64,000 nucleotides of DNA. Origin: Devosia rhodophyticola (GTDB taxonomy: Bacteria > Pseudomonadota > Alphaproteobacteria > Rhizobiales > Devosiaceae). The notes under the pieces were generated by a model. That model worked only from the letters and a program-made list of their open reading frames with translations. It searched no databases and had not been told where the DNA came from. The position numbers were made by a program, and so were the translations under genes. Positions 35,311 to 45,120 of the stretch are shown here, one piece after another (positions within the stretch are counted from its first letter, which is position 1; every line of letters begins with the position of its first letter). The DNA lies in contig NZ_CP118247.1 in NCBI RefSeq assembly GCF_028816475.1, forward strand, positions 558,001 to 622,000, written 5' to 3'.

Positions 35311-35391
35311 ATACCATGGATCAGAAACGAGATAGCGGGGATAAGTTGTACAAATCCACACGCCCGGCATATCGCCAGGACTTTTTTGCCG

Positions 35392-35427
35392 CCAGGCAAA
35401 AGTTTGCAGCTAGGCAAAAGTTTACAG
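35392..35427. repeat. Two tandem 18-bp repeats (iteron-like)
   Basis: Units 35392-35409 and 35410-35427 share AGGCAAAAGTTT and CAG, with two differences in 18 bp; a further CCAGG follows. They lie just past the stop of the sugar ATPase gene. Could be regulator sites or a small duplication. Confidence 0.5.
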
Positions 35428-35478
35428 CCAGGGAGGAGAGCGCTGTGCCGCGCCTACAGGGCGCGGCGTTCAGACTCG

Positions 35479-36579
35479 CTACTGGGCAGCGCGCAGACGC
35501 AAACGCTGGCCGTTTGCCGCAAACATGCGCAGATCGGCACGGTTGAAGCCAACTTCGAGGGCATCGCCCGCCGCTGGCAGAGCACCGCCACGGCGTTCGC
35601 AAACGACCAGTTCGTCGGATTGGGTCTGGGCGTGGATAAAGTACGCGCCGCCCATATTTTCCACCACATCGACGTTGACCGGCAGGCGAATATCCCCGGC
35701 GCCTTCGTAATGGAACTGCTCAGGGCGGATACCGACGCTGATTTCTTCGCCATCGACCCAGCCAGCCGGGTCAATCGCGCCGAAATCAACAGTGCCGCCG
35801 GCCGCCAGCGTTGCGCTGGCCGTACCGTCGCTGGCCAATTTGACCTTGCCGCGCAGGAAATTCATTCGAGGTGACCCAATAAAGCCGGCCACAAAGAGGT
35901 TTTCAGGGTCGTCATAAAGTTGAACCGGCGTACCCTGCTGTTCAATCTTTCCAGCGCGCAGCACCACGATCTTGTCCGCCAGTGTCATGGCTTCGGTCTG
36001 ATCGTGGGTCACATAAATCATGGTTGCCGCCAGTGCGCGGTGCAATTTGGCGATCTCAACCCGCATTTCAACGCGCAATTCGGCATCCAGATTGGACAAA
36101 GGCTCGTCAAACAGGAACAGTTTTGGCTCGCGCACGATGGCTCGGCCAATCGCGACGCGCTGGCGCTGGCCGCCAGATAATTGCCCCGGCTTGCGCTTGA
36201 GCAGCGGCTCGATCTTGAGGATGTCGGCAGCCTGGGCCACGCGTTTGTCAATTTCGGCCTTGCTCATATTGGCCATTTTCAGCCCGAAGCCGATGTTCTT
36301 TTCAACGCTCATATGCGGATAGAGCGCATAATTCTGGAACACCATGGCGATGCCACGCTCAACCGGAGTGGCGTCGCCCATCTGCACCCCGTCGATCAGC
36401 AAATCGCCTTCGCTGATTTCCTCGATCCCCGCGATCATTCGCAGCAAGGTGGATTTGCCGCAGCCGGAGGGACCGACGAAAACGGTAAAGGAGCCGTCTT
36501 CAACTTCAAGATCGAGTTTTTCGACAACCCGGGTCGTGCCGTACGATTTACCCGCGCCAACAAAATTCATCTGCGCCAT
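35479..36579 (-). CDS. Sugar ABC transporter ATP-binding protein, UgpC/MalK family
   Basis: 366 residues, start at MAQMNFV behind AGGAG. Walker [11 protein letters not shown]-loop [11 protein letters not shown], signature LSGGQRQR, Walker [15 protein letters not shown]-loop THDQTEA, followed by a TOBE/MalK-type C-terminal domain ([14 protein letters not shown]) where regulatory contacts occur. It is the last gene of the sugar operon, 10 bp after the LacI stop, and should energise the two permeases. Confidence 0.92.
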   Translation of the reverse strand: MAQMNFVGAGKSYGTTRVVEKLDLEVEDGSFTVFVGPSGCGKSTLLRMIAGIEEISEGDLLIDGVQMGDATPVERGIAMVFQNYALYPHMSVEKNIGFGLKMANMSKAEIDKRVAQAADILKIEPLLKRKPGQLSGGQRQRVAIGRAIVREPKLFLFDEPLSNLDAELRVEMRVEIAKLHRALAATMIYVTHDQTEAMTLADKIVVLRAGKIEQQGTPVQLYDDPENLFVAGFIGSPRMNFLRGKVKLASDGTASATLAAGGTVDFGAIDPAGWVDGEEISVGIRPEQFHYEGAGDIRLPVNVDVVENMGGAYFIHAQTQSDELVVCERRGGALPAAGDALEVGFNRADLRMFAANGQRLRLRAAQ

Positions 36580-36589
36580 GGCTCTGCTC

Positions 36590-37621
36590 CTAAACTGACT
36601 TTGGCCGGTACGGCCCAATGGACTCGCGGAAGTGAACGGCACAATCGACGACGCTGATCGGCGTCGTCGCGGGCCGTTTGGCCTTATTGTTCTCAAGCAG
36701 TCTGGCCTTGATTGCCTGAGCGATATCGTGAACCGGCTGGCCAATGGCGGCCACGCGCGGGGTCGAAAAGTGGAATGCCTCAACATCATCGAAGCTAAAC
36801 AGTGACAAATCATCGGGTAGCGTGATGTCGTTCTCCTGGCAGAAAACCAGGATACCAAGCGAGATCTGATAGTTGGCCGCAAATATCGCGCTGGGTGGCG
36901 TGTCCATTTTCCAAAAATGCTCCATCGCCCGATGCCCATCGGCGCGATACCAGTCGCAGGGGAAAATCAGATCTTCAGGCGCCGGAATGTTGGCGGCTTC
37001 GAACGCGTCACGCCAGCCAGCCAGCCGCTCTTTTGCGGTCCAGCGACGCAAATCGCCGGTGACGGCGCCAATCCTCGTGTGTCCCAGCCGGATCAATTCG
37101 CTGACCGCCTTGAACGATGCTTCACGATTATTGACAACCACCCGGTCGCCGCCCGCAAAATCGATGATATTATCGTAAGTCACGATCTGCACGCCCTGCG
37201 CAATCATCTCGGTAATGTCGTTCCGGTCGGCATCGGGCCAACTCATGATCAACGCCCGTACTCGATGGGTGCGGAAAAATCGCATGGCTTCCTTGGCGAC
37301 AGCGCTGTTGCTTTCGTGGCAATAGGTGAGCGTCACCAGCCCTTCCTGCGCCAACGTCGTTGCCAGATTGCCCAATAGACCGGCGTGGAATTCGTCATAG
37401 TCGGGTACCAACAACCCGACCATGCGCGAATCCGCGCTTTTCATGCCGCTCGCCAACGCATTGGGCGAAAAGGACAAATCGGCAATGGCGCGTTCAATAC
37501 GCTCCTTATTGGCCGGTTTGACCTCATAGCCGTTGATATAGCGCGAAACCGTGCCGATCGACATGCCTGCCGCTATAGCGACATCGGTAATCGTGGCCGG
37601 TTTCTTGTTGGTGCGCGGCAT
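36590..37621 (-). CDS. LacI-family transcriptional regulator of the sugar operon
   Basis: 343 residues starting at MPRTNKK. The N-terminal HTH is [20 protein letters not shown] with hinge helix NALASGMKS, followed by a periplasmic-binding-protein-like effector domain ([44 protein letters not shown]). It sits inside the operon, 7 bp after the glycosidase and 10 bp before the ATPase, so it is probably autoregulated and senses the imported sugar or a breakdown product. Confidence 0.92.
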   Translation of the reverse strand: MPRTNKKPATITDVAIAAGMSIGTVSRYINGYEVKPANKERIERAIADLSFSPNALASGMKSADSRMVGLLVPDYDEFHAGLLGNLATTLAQEGLVTLTYCHESNSAVAKEAMRFFRTHRVRALIMSWPDADRNDITEMIAQGVQIVTYDNIIDFAGGDRVVVNNREASFKAVSELIRLGHTRIGAVTGDLRRWTAKERLAGWRDAFEAANIPAPEDLIFPCDWYRADGHRAMEHFWKMDTPPSAIFAANYQISLGILVFCQENDITLPDDLSLFSFDDVEAFHFSTPRVAAIGQPVHDIAQAIKARLLENNKAKRPATTPISVVDCAVHFRESIGPYRPKSV

Positions 37622-37628
37622 GGCCAAA

Positions 37629-39708
37629 TCAGGCGGCTCCCTTGGTAAAGCCGTTGGGAAAATCGAGCACAATGGCGCGGTGAATATGCAGACGCGGCAG
37701 GACAAATTCGACCTGACCATCGTTGATGGTAAAGGCGATATCCTCCCCGCTCAAGGCATCATAAACCCGGCTTGGCGTCTGTATTGAGCGCAGAGAAACC
37801 TCGATATCGGCCAAAACCGGAATGTCCTCGATCATTTCCATGAGCCGTTGCCCCGGCGAGATCGGGGGCCTTGCGGCCGCGCACTTGCGGGCCACCAAAC
37901 AACAGGTGCGCCACCAGCCGCTTTTCCGCGGCCTGCTCGACCAGAGCCACGCGCGCCGCCGATGGCAAATTTGTGCGCAACAGGGCGTTGGGCATCAACC
38001 GTTCGATCAGATTATCGACCAGATATTTGTAAATCGGCTGGCCGACATCCTGATAGATTTCAAAGACCGGATAGGCGAGATAACCGACATTATCACTCAC
38101 CGTCATCACCGGCCCCAGCGACTTGGCGTCGCTATCGACCGGCGCGTGCAAGTGCGAGCAGAAATGCTCATAAGTGCGATTGAAATAGCTTGGCTGCCCC
38201 TCGGCCAGAACTGTTGCCGAAGTCGCCCGCACCGCCTCGACCGGGCCATACATGACCACGGGTGATCCCGGAATATGCGCGCCAAGGCTTGCGTCGGTCT
38301 TGACCAGGTAGGATGGATCAAAGCCAATCGCGGGCTTAACCACCTCAATGCCAGCATCAATTGCCAGCGCGCCCGTTTGCGGATCGCGTCCGGCCGTGCC
38401 CGACAGGATGATCTTGCCGCCTTGGGCAACAAAGGTTTTGAGCTTCGTGGCGAGCCCCGCGTCGACCGGAATCACATCGGGCAATATCAGCAGCCGATAG
38501 GGCGCAAAGTCCATTTCAGGATCGACAATGTCGAAGGGACGTTTCAATTCCATCAGCATGCGCGCCGCGCCATCGTCGGCCGGGTTGCCCCGCTTTTCGA
38601 CGCGGGTGACGAAATATTCCGCCGACAATATGGCGATTTCGCTTAGCTGGCGCGCGCCGCGCAGGAACGGTTCGAGCTTTTCAACCCGCTCATAGGCAGG
38701 CTTGATCGAGGCATAGGTGTCGGGGTCAACATGTCCCAGAGGATGCAACTGATCCCCGATCAGACATTTTGCGCCCAGAGCCACCATTTGCGCGCATTCA
38801 TAAATCAGCGCGTCGGCCCGCTTGTAGCCGCCGAATTCACCCCAGGAGGTGTGGAACTTGCCGGTCTGGCCGAGAAAGTCCATGCCCAATGCCGCAGCAT
38901 AGCGAGCGCTGGTTGGGAAATGGTCATAGCCCCAAACCCCGGTCGGCAGGCTTTCGAGTTCAAGATGGGAATAATCGTCAAATCGGGCCCTGCCCTGCTT
39001 GTCGATGTGCCCCGAATTAAAGAACAGGCGCATTTGCGGATGTTTGGCCCAGATACCAGCGCTGATTTCACGACGGAATTCGGCGTTGACGGCCGCGTCA
39101 TTGGCCTTGCGATCCAATGGGGAATGGGGATCACGGCCATCGGCGTGCATGCGCTCAACGCAGCGCGGGCAAACGCATTCGAACGAGCTGATGATGTCAT
39201 AAAACAAGCCCGGCGGTGCGTAGGCTTGCGCCACTTCCAGCCCCATATCGAGCAGATATTTGCGATATTCGGGATTATTAAGGCACAGTGAGTGCCAGGC
39301 TGCAGTCAGCTGATAGTTGGCAGAACCATCACCGGGCCAATTGTTGGGCGGGGTACCGCGCCCACTCATCACCCGCCATTCGGGCCGGGTACGCGCGAGA
39401 TTTTCATCCCATTGCGCGGTAATATAGATCGGCGTTTCAATGTCGGCCTTGCGGCACGCGTCGACCATTTCGCCCAACAGATCTTGCCGCGCCAGCCTGG
39501 GATGGGGCGCGCCGACCTTGGTGGGATAATAGCACCAGCCATGATGGCAGCGGGCAAAGATCGAAATTGAATCGACGTGGGCGTCCCTGAGTGTTGCGAC
39601 GAACTGGTCCGCATCGAAATCGCGGCCAATATCGGCAATGTGCTCCGAGGTATGGAAATCGAGATGGATTTGCCGATAACGCAGTGGCGAGAAGGTCGCG
39701 GTTGCCAT
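37629..39708 (-). CDS. GHL6/beta-galactosidase-trimerisation-type glycosidase; frame disrupted near C-terminus
   Basis: Starts at MATATFSPL behind AAGGAG. The N-terminal (beta/alpha)8 hydrolase region has IHLDFHTSEHI, WCYYPTKVGAPHPRL, LFYDIISSFECVCPRCVERM and WGEFGGYKRADALIYE. A trimerisation domain follows (about 400-600, LLILPDVIPVDAGLATKLKTFV). The frame breaks at a run of five G (37864-37868): removing one base continues into MEMIEDIPVLADIEVSL and the correct C-terminus at 37629. Corrected length 692 aa. Left uncorrected it reads on into a spurious tail ending at 37759. Likely a cytoplasmic glycosidase (beta-galactosidase or alpha-fucosidase-like) for the sugar imported by the operon. Exact substrate unknown. 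Confidence 0.75.
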
Positions 39709-39710
39709 AA

Positions 39711-40535
39711 TTACTCCTTGGAACCAGATTTGGTCGACGCACCGGCGGTGAAGAACCGCTGAAAAACAACAAATATAACGAGCGGGACAACGGTGGTGAC
39801 GATGGCGGCAACGGACATTTGATCCCAATTGCTTTCATATTGTCCCTGAATGCGCGCTAACAGCGCCGTCAGTGGAATGTCACTCCGCAGGAAGACCACC
39901 GGCAACAGAAGGCCGTTCCAGGTCCATAGGAACTGCAAAATGGCGACAGCGGCGATCGGGGTGATCGAATTGGGCAACACCACATGGAAAAAGCGCGCGA
40001 TTGGCCCGCATCCATCCACCATTGCCGCCTCGATCAACTCCTTGGGAAAGTCTTCAAGATAGTTTTTGACCAGATAGACCGCCCAGGCAAAGGACATCCC
40101 GGCAAACGGAATGATCACTGCCCAGATATTGTCGATCATGCCCAGTTCGCGCCATAGCCGGAACAGGGGAATGACCACTACCTGATTGGGCAACACAAAG
40201 GCGTTGATGATCAGGATCAGCAGGACACGCCGGAAGCGGAACTTTAGAAACTGAAACGCATAGGCGGCCATTGGCGCCAGAATGACGGGAATAAGTGTCG
40301 AAAGCCCGGCAATCTTGACCGACACCCAAAAGGCGTCAAGCAGTGGATATTTGGTCCAGACCGTCGTCCAGGCGTCCAGCGTCAAGCTGAAATCGTCAGG
40401 ATTCCACCAGCCCAGCGTCGTCTGGGTCAGCGGGCGCAGCGAGGTTACGACGACGCCGACGAGTGGGATCATCCACAACAGGGCGATGGAGCCGACGATT
40501 ATTGTCACCCAGTTGGCAACGCTCTTGTTGATCAT
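39711..40535 (-). CDS. Sugar ABC transporter permease, MalG/UgpE type
   Basis: 274 residues with six TM helices and the conserved EAA-loop sequence EAAMVDGCGPIARFFHVVLPNS, where it contacts the ATPase. The start overlaps the stop of the MalF-type permease by 4 bp (ATGA), and its stop lies 2 bp before the glycosidase start. Confidence 0.92.
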   Translation of the reverse strand: MINKSVANWVTIIVGSIALLWMIPLVGVVVTSLRPLTQTTLGWWNPDDFSLTLDAWTTVWTKYPLLDAFWVSVKIAGLSTLIPVILAPMAAYAFQFLKFRFRRVLLILIINAFVLPNQVVVIPLFRLWRELGMIDNIWAVIIPFAGMSFAWAVYLVKNYLEDFPKELIEAAMVDGCGPIARFFHVVLPNSITPIAAVAILQFLWTWNGLLLPVVFLRSDIPLTALLARIQGQYESNWDQMSVAAIVTTVVPLVIFVVFQRFFTAGASTKSGSKE

Positions 40536-41458
40536 TTGGCTTCTCCCGTCCGCTGAATAATGGCCGGAACGGAAACGATCAGCACGGCAACCAGCAACAC
40601 CACGGTGGCGGCGGCGCCATAGCCGAGTTTGAAATTCTGCATCGATTCCCGATACATGAAATAGCCCACGGTTTCGGTGGAGCGCACCGGCCCACCGGCG
40701 GTCAGCATATAGATCAGATCGAAGGCCTTAAGGCTCGACAGCAGGGTGATGAAGGTAGCCACGCGCACGCCGGGCATTGAAAGTGGCATGACGATATAGC
40801 GCAACATGCGCATTGGTGAGGCCCCATCCACATAAGCCGCTTCGCGCAGCGAGGTAGGAATGGACTGGATAGAGGCAAAGCACATCATCAGCGGCAGCCC
40901 GACCTGGGTCCAGACATAGGCTGCAATAACCGCCGGCATGGCGGTATTGGCGTCGCCGAGCCAGGGATGCGGTTGGCTACTCAGGCCGAGCGTTTGCAGC
41001 ACCACATTGAGCAGTCCTGCGGCGTCCGGACGATAGATGCCCAGCCACATGAACCCGCTTACTGCCTCAGCCACACCATAGGCGGCAAAAATCATGACAC
41101 GGAAGGGCAGCGTCCGTTTTGGCGCCAGCGAGCACAACATTGCCAGCATCCAGCCGATGGCGACCGCGAAAAACGTCGATGCCAACGTCCATTGCAATGT
41201 CGCCAGCATCGAGTGACGGAAATTGGCGTCCTGAAACAGGCGGAGATAATTGGTAATGCCGAAAAACTTGGGCGCGGCAACGCCTCTGATATCGTAGAAG
41301 CTGAGCCGGATGGTTTCGATCAGCGGGTAGACAATCGAAATCGCAAACAGGATGAGCAATGGCGTGATCAACACCCAGGCGGCGACCCCGTCGCCCTTTT
41401 TGGTGCGGCGATTGCCAACCTTTTGTCGGGGATCATTGGCTTCGGCAACAACCGTCAT
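40532..41458 (-). CDS. Sugar ABC transporter permease, MalF/UgpA type
   Basis: 308 residues starting at MTVVAEAN behind AGGAGCAG; six TM helices (first about 28-50) and an EAA loop REAAYVDGASPMRMLRYIVMPLS. It pairs with the downstream MalG-type permease to form the translocation pore. The 220-bp gap to the binding-protein gene holds a strong hairpin. Confidence 0.92.
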   Translation of the reverse strand: MTVVAEANDPRQKVGNRRTKKGDGVAAWVLITPLLILFAISIVYPLIETIRLSFYDIRGVAAPKFFGITNYLRLFQDANFRHSMLATLQWTLASTFFAVAIGWMLAMLCSLAPKRTLPFRVMIFAAYGVAEAVSGFMWLGIYRPDAAGLLNVVLQTLGLSSQPHPWLGDANTAMPAVIAAYVWTQVGLPLMMCFASIQSIPTSLREAAYVDGASPMRMLRYIVMPLSMPGVRVATFITLLSSLKAFDLIYMLTAGGPVRSTETVGYFMYRESMQNFKLGYGAAATVVLLVAVLIVSVPAIIQRTGEAK

Positions 41459-41644
41459 CAATCTGCTCCTGCTGAAGTTTGGAGTGCGTCATCGCCCTAT
41501 CGGCAGACACAGGCTTGGGTGGCAGTTCAAGGGGCACTGTGTGCACTTTGGCCGTTGCTGATCTTGGGGATGTCAGTCTGGCCGTACTATTTCTATCCCA
41601 GGGGCCAACCGTTGGTCTGGCCGACCCCCTTGCCGGGAGAAAAT

Positions 41645-41672
41645 TTGCCGCCGCACCGGAGCGCGGCGGCAA
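41645..41672 (-). terminator. Hairpin after binding-protein gene, likely attenuator
   Basis: Perfect 10-bp stem TTGCCGCCGC (41645-41654) and GCGGCGGCAA (41663-41672) with an 8-base loop, 6 bp past the binding-protein stop; read on the minus strand it is followed by ATTTT. A weak terminator or RNA-stabilising structure here would keep the binding-protein level above that of the permeases. Confidence 0.7.
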
Positions 41673-41678
41673 GTCAAA

Positions 41679-42984
41679 TCAATAGGCGTTGACGGCAACC
41701 GCTTCGATTGCAGCGGTGATGGCGTCGATATTTTCGTCAGACGGATCCATCAGGAATTTTTGGATCTGCACGCGATATTCGCCACCCAGATCGCCGGGGA
41801 GCAGGTCGCCGAGAACGAACTGGACTTCATTGGCCGCTGAAACGGCTTCGACGGACTTCTGGATCACCGGATCATAAGCGGCAACGTCAGCATCGGTGCT
41901 GGGAGAGGCCATGCCATATTCAGCAAGAATCGCCGTGGCGTCCTTGGAGAGCATGTAGGTCATGAACGCGGCAGCGCCATCAACATTCTTGGCGGTTGAA
42001 AGCAGGTTGAACTCCTTGGAGTCGACCATGGAAACGTCATCGTGACCCATGCCCATTTCGGGGAACTGGAAGATCGAATAGTCGACGCCCGGTGTTTCGC
42101 CATATTCAGTCTTGGCGCGGGTGTTCAGCCACATGCCCATCAGCACATAGGCAGCATCGCCAGTCTTGAGTGCCGCGTCGACCGAGTTGTCCCAGTTGAG
42201 AGCCAGCATGGTGTTGGGCTCGTCGCAGCAATTGGCCTTGAGCAGCTCAGCCCATTTGCGGAACGCGGTCTTGACCGCATCGTCGGTCCAGGGGATTTCG
42301 TGACGGGCCAGCTTGCCGGCCGTTTCGACGCCAGCTGTACGAGATCAGCAGCGATTCAAACCATTCAGCGTGGGCCCAGACCTTGGCTGGCACCGAAATT
42401 GGCGTGATGCCAGCGGCGCGCAGCTTTTCAAAGCCATTGACGAACTCGTCCCAGGTCTTTGGTGGCGTGATGCCGGCCTTGGTCATGGTGTCGGTGCGAT
42501 ACCAGATGCCCGACCGGTCACCATAGGTATAGGTGACGCCATAATTGGTGTCGCCGATGCTGGACAGTGCCTTCCAGGAAGCGCCGAGCTTGGAATCAAG
42601 ATCATTGGCGGCCCAAATATCATCGACTGGCTTGATCAGATCCGATTCGGCCAGTTCCTGCCGGAAAGCCGGCCATGTGTTGACCAAAAGATCAGCCTGC
42701 TCGCCGCCCAGGATAACCTGACGGATACCGCCGCGCTGATCGCCCGAGGTCTGGGGAAGGATTTCCCTGAAAGTGACGCCCTCATGCTTGGAAGCAAAAT
42801 CGGCTTCCAGCTTGTGCAGCATTTCTGTTTCCGAACCGCCGAACCAGTTGATGATGACGATCTCACCGGTGACGTCCTGCGCCATGGCCATGGGTGCGCC
42901 GACAAACAGGGCTGCGGCGGCTACCGAGCCAGCCAAAACCCGGCGCGACAGGGCGGAAAATGTTGAATTGCGTGTGTGCTTCAT
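41679..42984 (-). CDS. Sugar ABC transporter substrate-binding protein; frame disrupted mid-gene
   Basis: Starts at MKHTRNST. Sec signal (SRRVLAGSVAAAALFVG, cleavage near AMAQ) leads into a MalE-like family-1 binding protein: EIVIINWFGGSETEMLHKLE, then VPAKVWAHAEWFESLLI. Around 42342 the frame breaks. Removing one base gives RTAGVETAGKLARHEIPWTD, then NTMLALNWDNSVDAAL and GDAAYVLMGMWLN, ending at 41679. Corrected length 434 aa. A run-on in the first frame ends at 42247. Binds sugar in the periplasm for the permeases downstream. Confidence 0.78.
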
Positions 42985-43390
42985 ATGAAGTCTTCTCCCA
43001 ATAACTCACTAAGCCATTGACCTATAACGATCATTCTCCTGGCTGATAATTGAAACGTTATGATTTTGTTTGAAAAGACGCAAGGGGCTAGACGCCAAAC
43101 AGCGTCGTTCCAACCCAATTCATCGGATGAATCGACGCAATTATCTATTGAAAACAAGGCGAAAAGCAGCGTTGGAATATTTTTCCAACTGTGCATATCA
43201 TGGATATATGCTGGGCCAACTGCGTAGAACCGGGGCGTTATCAGGCCAAATTCGTCATCGTGACCATCGCTTCAACTGGGCGACCTGGACAACCGGTCTT
43301 TCGGCAACCAAGTTGCCCCCTTCCCAGTCCTCCCATCATTTGATGAGAACGGGTTTGCTGCCTGGCCATGAAAGACTTTCCAACACCAGG
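42985..43390. other. Intergenic region upstream of sugar operon
   Basis: About 400 bp between the binding-protein start and the mucR terminator, with no credible gene. It must carry the operon promoter; a LacI-type half site is near 43050. Confidence 0.5.
43050..43063 (-). promoter_or_regulatory. LacI-family operator candidate
   Basis: TGAAACGTTA (43051-43060) has the central CG and the TGAAACG half-site typical of LacI-family operators; the other half is degenerate (5 of 8 positions symmetrical). About 65 bp upstream of the sugar-binding-protein start, where the operon repressor would act. Confidence 0.35.
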
Positions 43391-43433
43391 ACAAAAAACG
43401 GGCGACTGTCCGCAAGGAACAGTCGCCCGTTTT
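43391..43433 (-). terminator. Intrinsic terminator of mucR
   Basis: Stem AAAACGGGCGACTGT (43395-43409) and ACAGTCGCCCGTTTT (43419-43433), 9-base loop; read on the minus strand the stem is followed by a T6 tract. It lies about 20 bp after the mucR stop. Confidence 0.92.
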
Positions 43434-43453
43434 GAATAGACTGAATCGTCGGA

Positions 43454-43876
43454 TCAGGCGGCCTTGCGGCCCAATCCATTGTCCTTGGCCAGCTTGGAGC
43501 GGGTGGCCGAATAGCTTGGCGCGACCATTGGATAGTCTGAAGGCAAGCCCCATTTTTCGCGATATTCTTCGGGCGAAAGATTGTAATGGGTGCGCAGGTG
43601 ACGCTTGAGCGACTTGAATTTCTTGCCGTCTTCGAGGCAGATAATATAGTCGGGTGCGACCGATTTGCGGACGGGAACGGCTGGCTTCAGATCTTCAACG
43701 ACGACCGCAGCTTCATTATTTCGCAGAGCACGCAACGCCGCATGGACCTCGGCAATAAGCTTGGGCAAATCGGCTGGGCTCATGGCATTGTGACTGACAT
43801 AAGCCGACACAATTTCTGTACTCAGCTCGATCAAATCGCTTTCATAACCATTCGCCGCAACAGCGGGATCAGACAT
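43454..43876 (-). CDS. mucR: MucR/Ros-family zinc-finger transcriptional regulator
   Basis: 140 residues. N-terminal oligomerisation part (SDLIELSTEIVSAYVSHNAM); C-terminal Ros-type finger CLEDGKKFKSLKRHLRTHY (C80, D83, H93, H97) followed by LSPEEYREKWGLPSDYPM. The second Cys of the classical finger is Asp, as in several rhizobial MucR. MucR is an H-NS-like global repressor controlling exopolysaccharide, motility and virulence or symbiosis genes in Hyphomicrobiales. Single-gene unit with a strong terminator. Confidence 0.94.
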   Translation of the reverse strand: MSDPAVAANGYESDLIELSTEIVSAYVSHNAMSPADLPKLIAEVHAALRALRNNEAAVVVEDLKPAVPVRKSVAPDYIICLEDGKKFKSLKRHLRTHYNLSPEEYREKWGLPSDYPMVAPSYSATRSKLAKDNGLGRKAA

Positions 43877-44006
43877 TCTCTACCTCGTGCTAGATACTGG
43901 TGGCCCGAATAATTTATTCTCGACCGGAACTTTTGTTCTAATTCGCTTCGATAGGCATTTCAAGCCAGAACAAGCAAATCGGCGGCAACTAAGGCTCAAG
44001 GGTGGG

Positions 44007-44354
44007 CTACAATTGTGTCTTTATTTCGGAGGACAATTCATTTGTTACGCAAACGTCCCCACCATCGTTTGAAGAATGAAGACTTGAACGGGCCAGTAGA
44101 TGTGCGGAAACAGGCGTCGTTAGCAGCAGAAATCCTATTCCCAGTATTGCGCGAACGGCTACAGCGAGCTCGAATGACACCAAGGCTACTGCCAAAAGGA
44201 TCAATCCGCACCCCACACTACCAGCCATCGATGCGGCATGCATTCTGGTGTAGAGGTCGGGAAATCGCACGATGCCGATGGCGGCCAGAAGTACAAACAG
44301 TGCGCCCACAACCATAGCGATCGCCGCAGCGCCATAAAACAGGTCCACGATCAT
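44007..44354 (-). CDS. mrpG: Mrp Na+/H+ antiporter subunit G
   Basis: 115 residues starting at MIVDLFY; the ATG overlaps the mrpF stop (ATGA). Three TM helices and the PhaG/MnhG motif [22 protein letters not shown]. Last gene of the operon. A much longer in-frame extension upstream is not coding. Confidence 0.92.
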   Translation of the reverse strand: MIVDLFYGAAAIAMVVGALFVLLAAIGIVRFPDLYTRMHAASMAGSVGCGLILLAVALVSFELAVAVRAILGIGFLLLTTPVSAHLLARSSLHSSNDGGDVCVTNELSSEIKTQL

Positions 44355-44644
44355 GGCTTCTGCTCCTGCTTGGCGTGGGTGAGCATATAGCGCGCAAAGG
44401 CCAGCGTGGCCAAAAAGCCCAGTAACCCCAAAGCAATGGCAATATCGAGATAAAGCATCAGCCCGGTGCGAATGGCAAAGGTTGCGACAAACGCAAGGGC
44501 GGTATTGGTCAACAGGTCCAGCGCCAGTACCCGGTCCCCAAGGCTGGGACCGATAATAATTCGAACAGTTCCCAGTAGCATGGCAGCGCCAAGGATGATG
44601 AGCGCAATCAGGCTGGCCCAGTCGATCAGCGTGACCCCGGTCAT
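44351..44644 (-). CDS. mrpF: Mrp antiporter subunit F
   Basis: 97 residues with three TM helices and the MnhF core [19 protein letters not shown]. Start and stop overlap mrpE and mrpG by 4 bp each. Confidence 0.92.
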   Translation of the reverse strand: MTGVTLIDWASLIALIILGAAMLLGTVRIIIGPSLGDRVLALDLLTNTALAFVATFAIRTGLMLYLDIAIALGLLGFLATLAFARYMLTHAKQEQKP

Positions 44645-45120
44645 GCGAACACCGCCGCGATACGCGCTTCAAATCCACTGGCGATATCGGCGAGCAGTTC
44701 AGCACGCGTATCAAGCACCAGAACATGGACAAACAGTTCGGCGCGATTTTCAGAAACATCGACACTGAGCGTGCCGGGCGTCAGGGTAATGAGATTGGCC
44801 AAAAGCGTAATCTCCGCATCGGATGTGACTTTAAGCGGCACCGCGATGATCGCCGGATTGAGTCGCTGCCCCAAATTCGGCGTCAGCGCCAAAATGCTCA
44901 CGCGGTAGGTACTGATGATCAGTTCCTTGAGAAAGAACATTGCCAGCCTGAAAATGCGCACCAGCCGACGCATGGCCACCGGCGCGGCGACCCGGTCGCG
45001 CAAAATGAATGTCACCAACATGGCAATGGTGACACCCAAAACCAGATTGAGGCCGCTGAATGCGCCCGATACGGCGGTCCAGATGAGCGCCAACACCAGG
45101 ATCAGAAGCAAGAGACTCAT
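44641..45120 (-). CDS. mrpE: Mrp antiporter subunit E
   Basis: 159 residues; two N-terminal TM helices, then a cytoplasmic domain with [13 protein letters not shown], the PhaE/MnhE signature. Overlaps mrpD by 4 bp. Confidence 0.92.
   Translation of the reverse strand: MSLLLLILVLALIWTAVSGAFSGLNLVLGVTIAMLVTFILRDRVAAPVAMRRLVRIFRLAMFFLKELIISTYRVSILALTPNLGQRLNPAIIAVPLKVTSDAEITLLANLITLTPGTLSVDVSENRAELFVHVLVLDTRAELLADIASGFEARIAAVFA

Larger units (their letters stand above)
35149..35478. other. Intergenic region upstream of DnaA-like gene, downstream of sugar ATPase gene
   Basis: 330 bp with no credible gene; open frames here lack a ribosome site and run into the ATPase gene. It holds a 14-bp palindrome (35297-35310) and a tandem 18-bp repeat (35392-35427), described separately. 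Confidence 0.5.

Noticed and set aside
35271..35546. 91-codon plus-strand frame in the intergenic region
   Set aside because: Low-complexity basic sequence created by the tandem repeat; runs into the ATPase gene.
35227..35874. 215-codon plus-strand frame overlapping the sugar ATPase gene
   Set aside because: No ribosome site; mostly antisense to a well-conserved gene.
44007..44765. 252-codon frame including mrpG
   Set aside because: The upstream part is out of frame with mrpE/mrpF and covers them; ATGA at 44354 is the true start.
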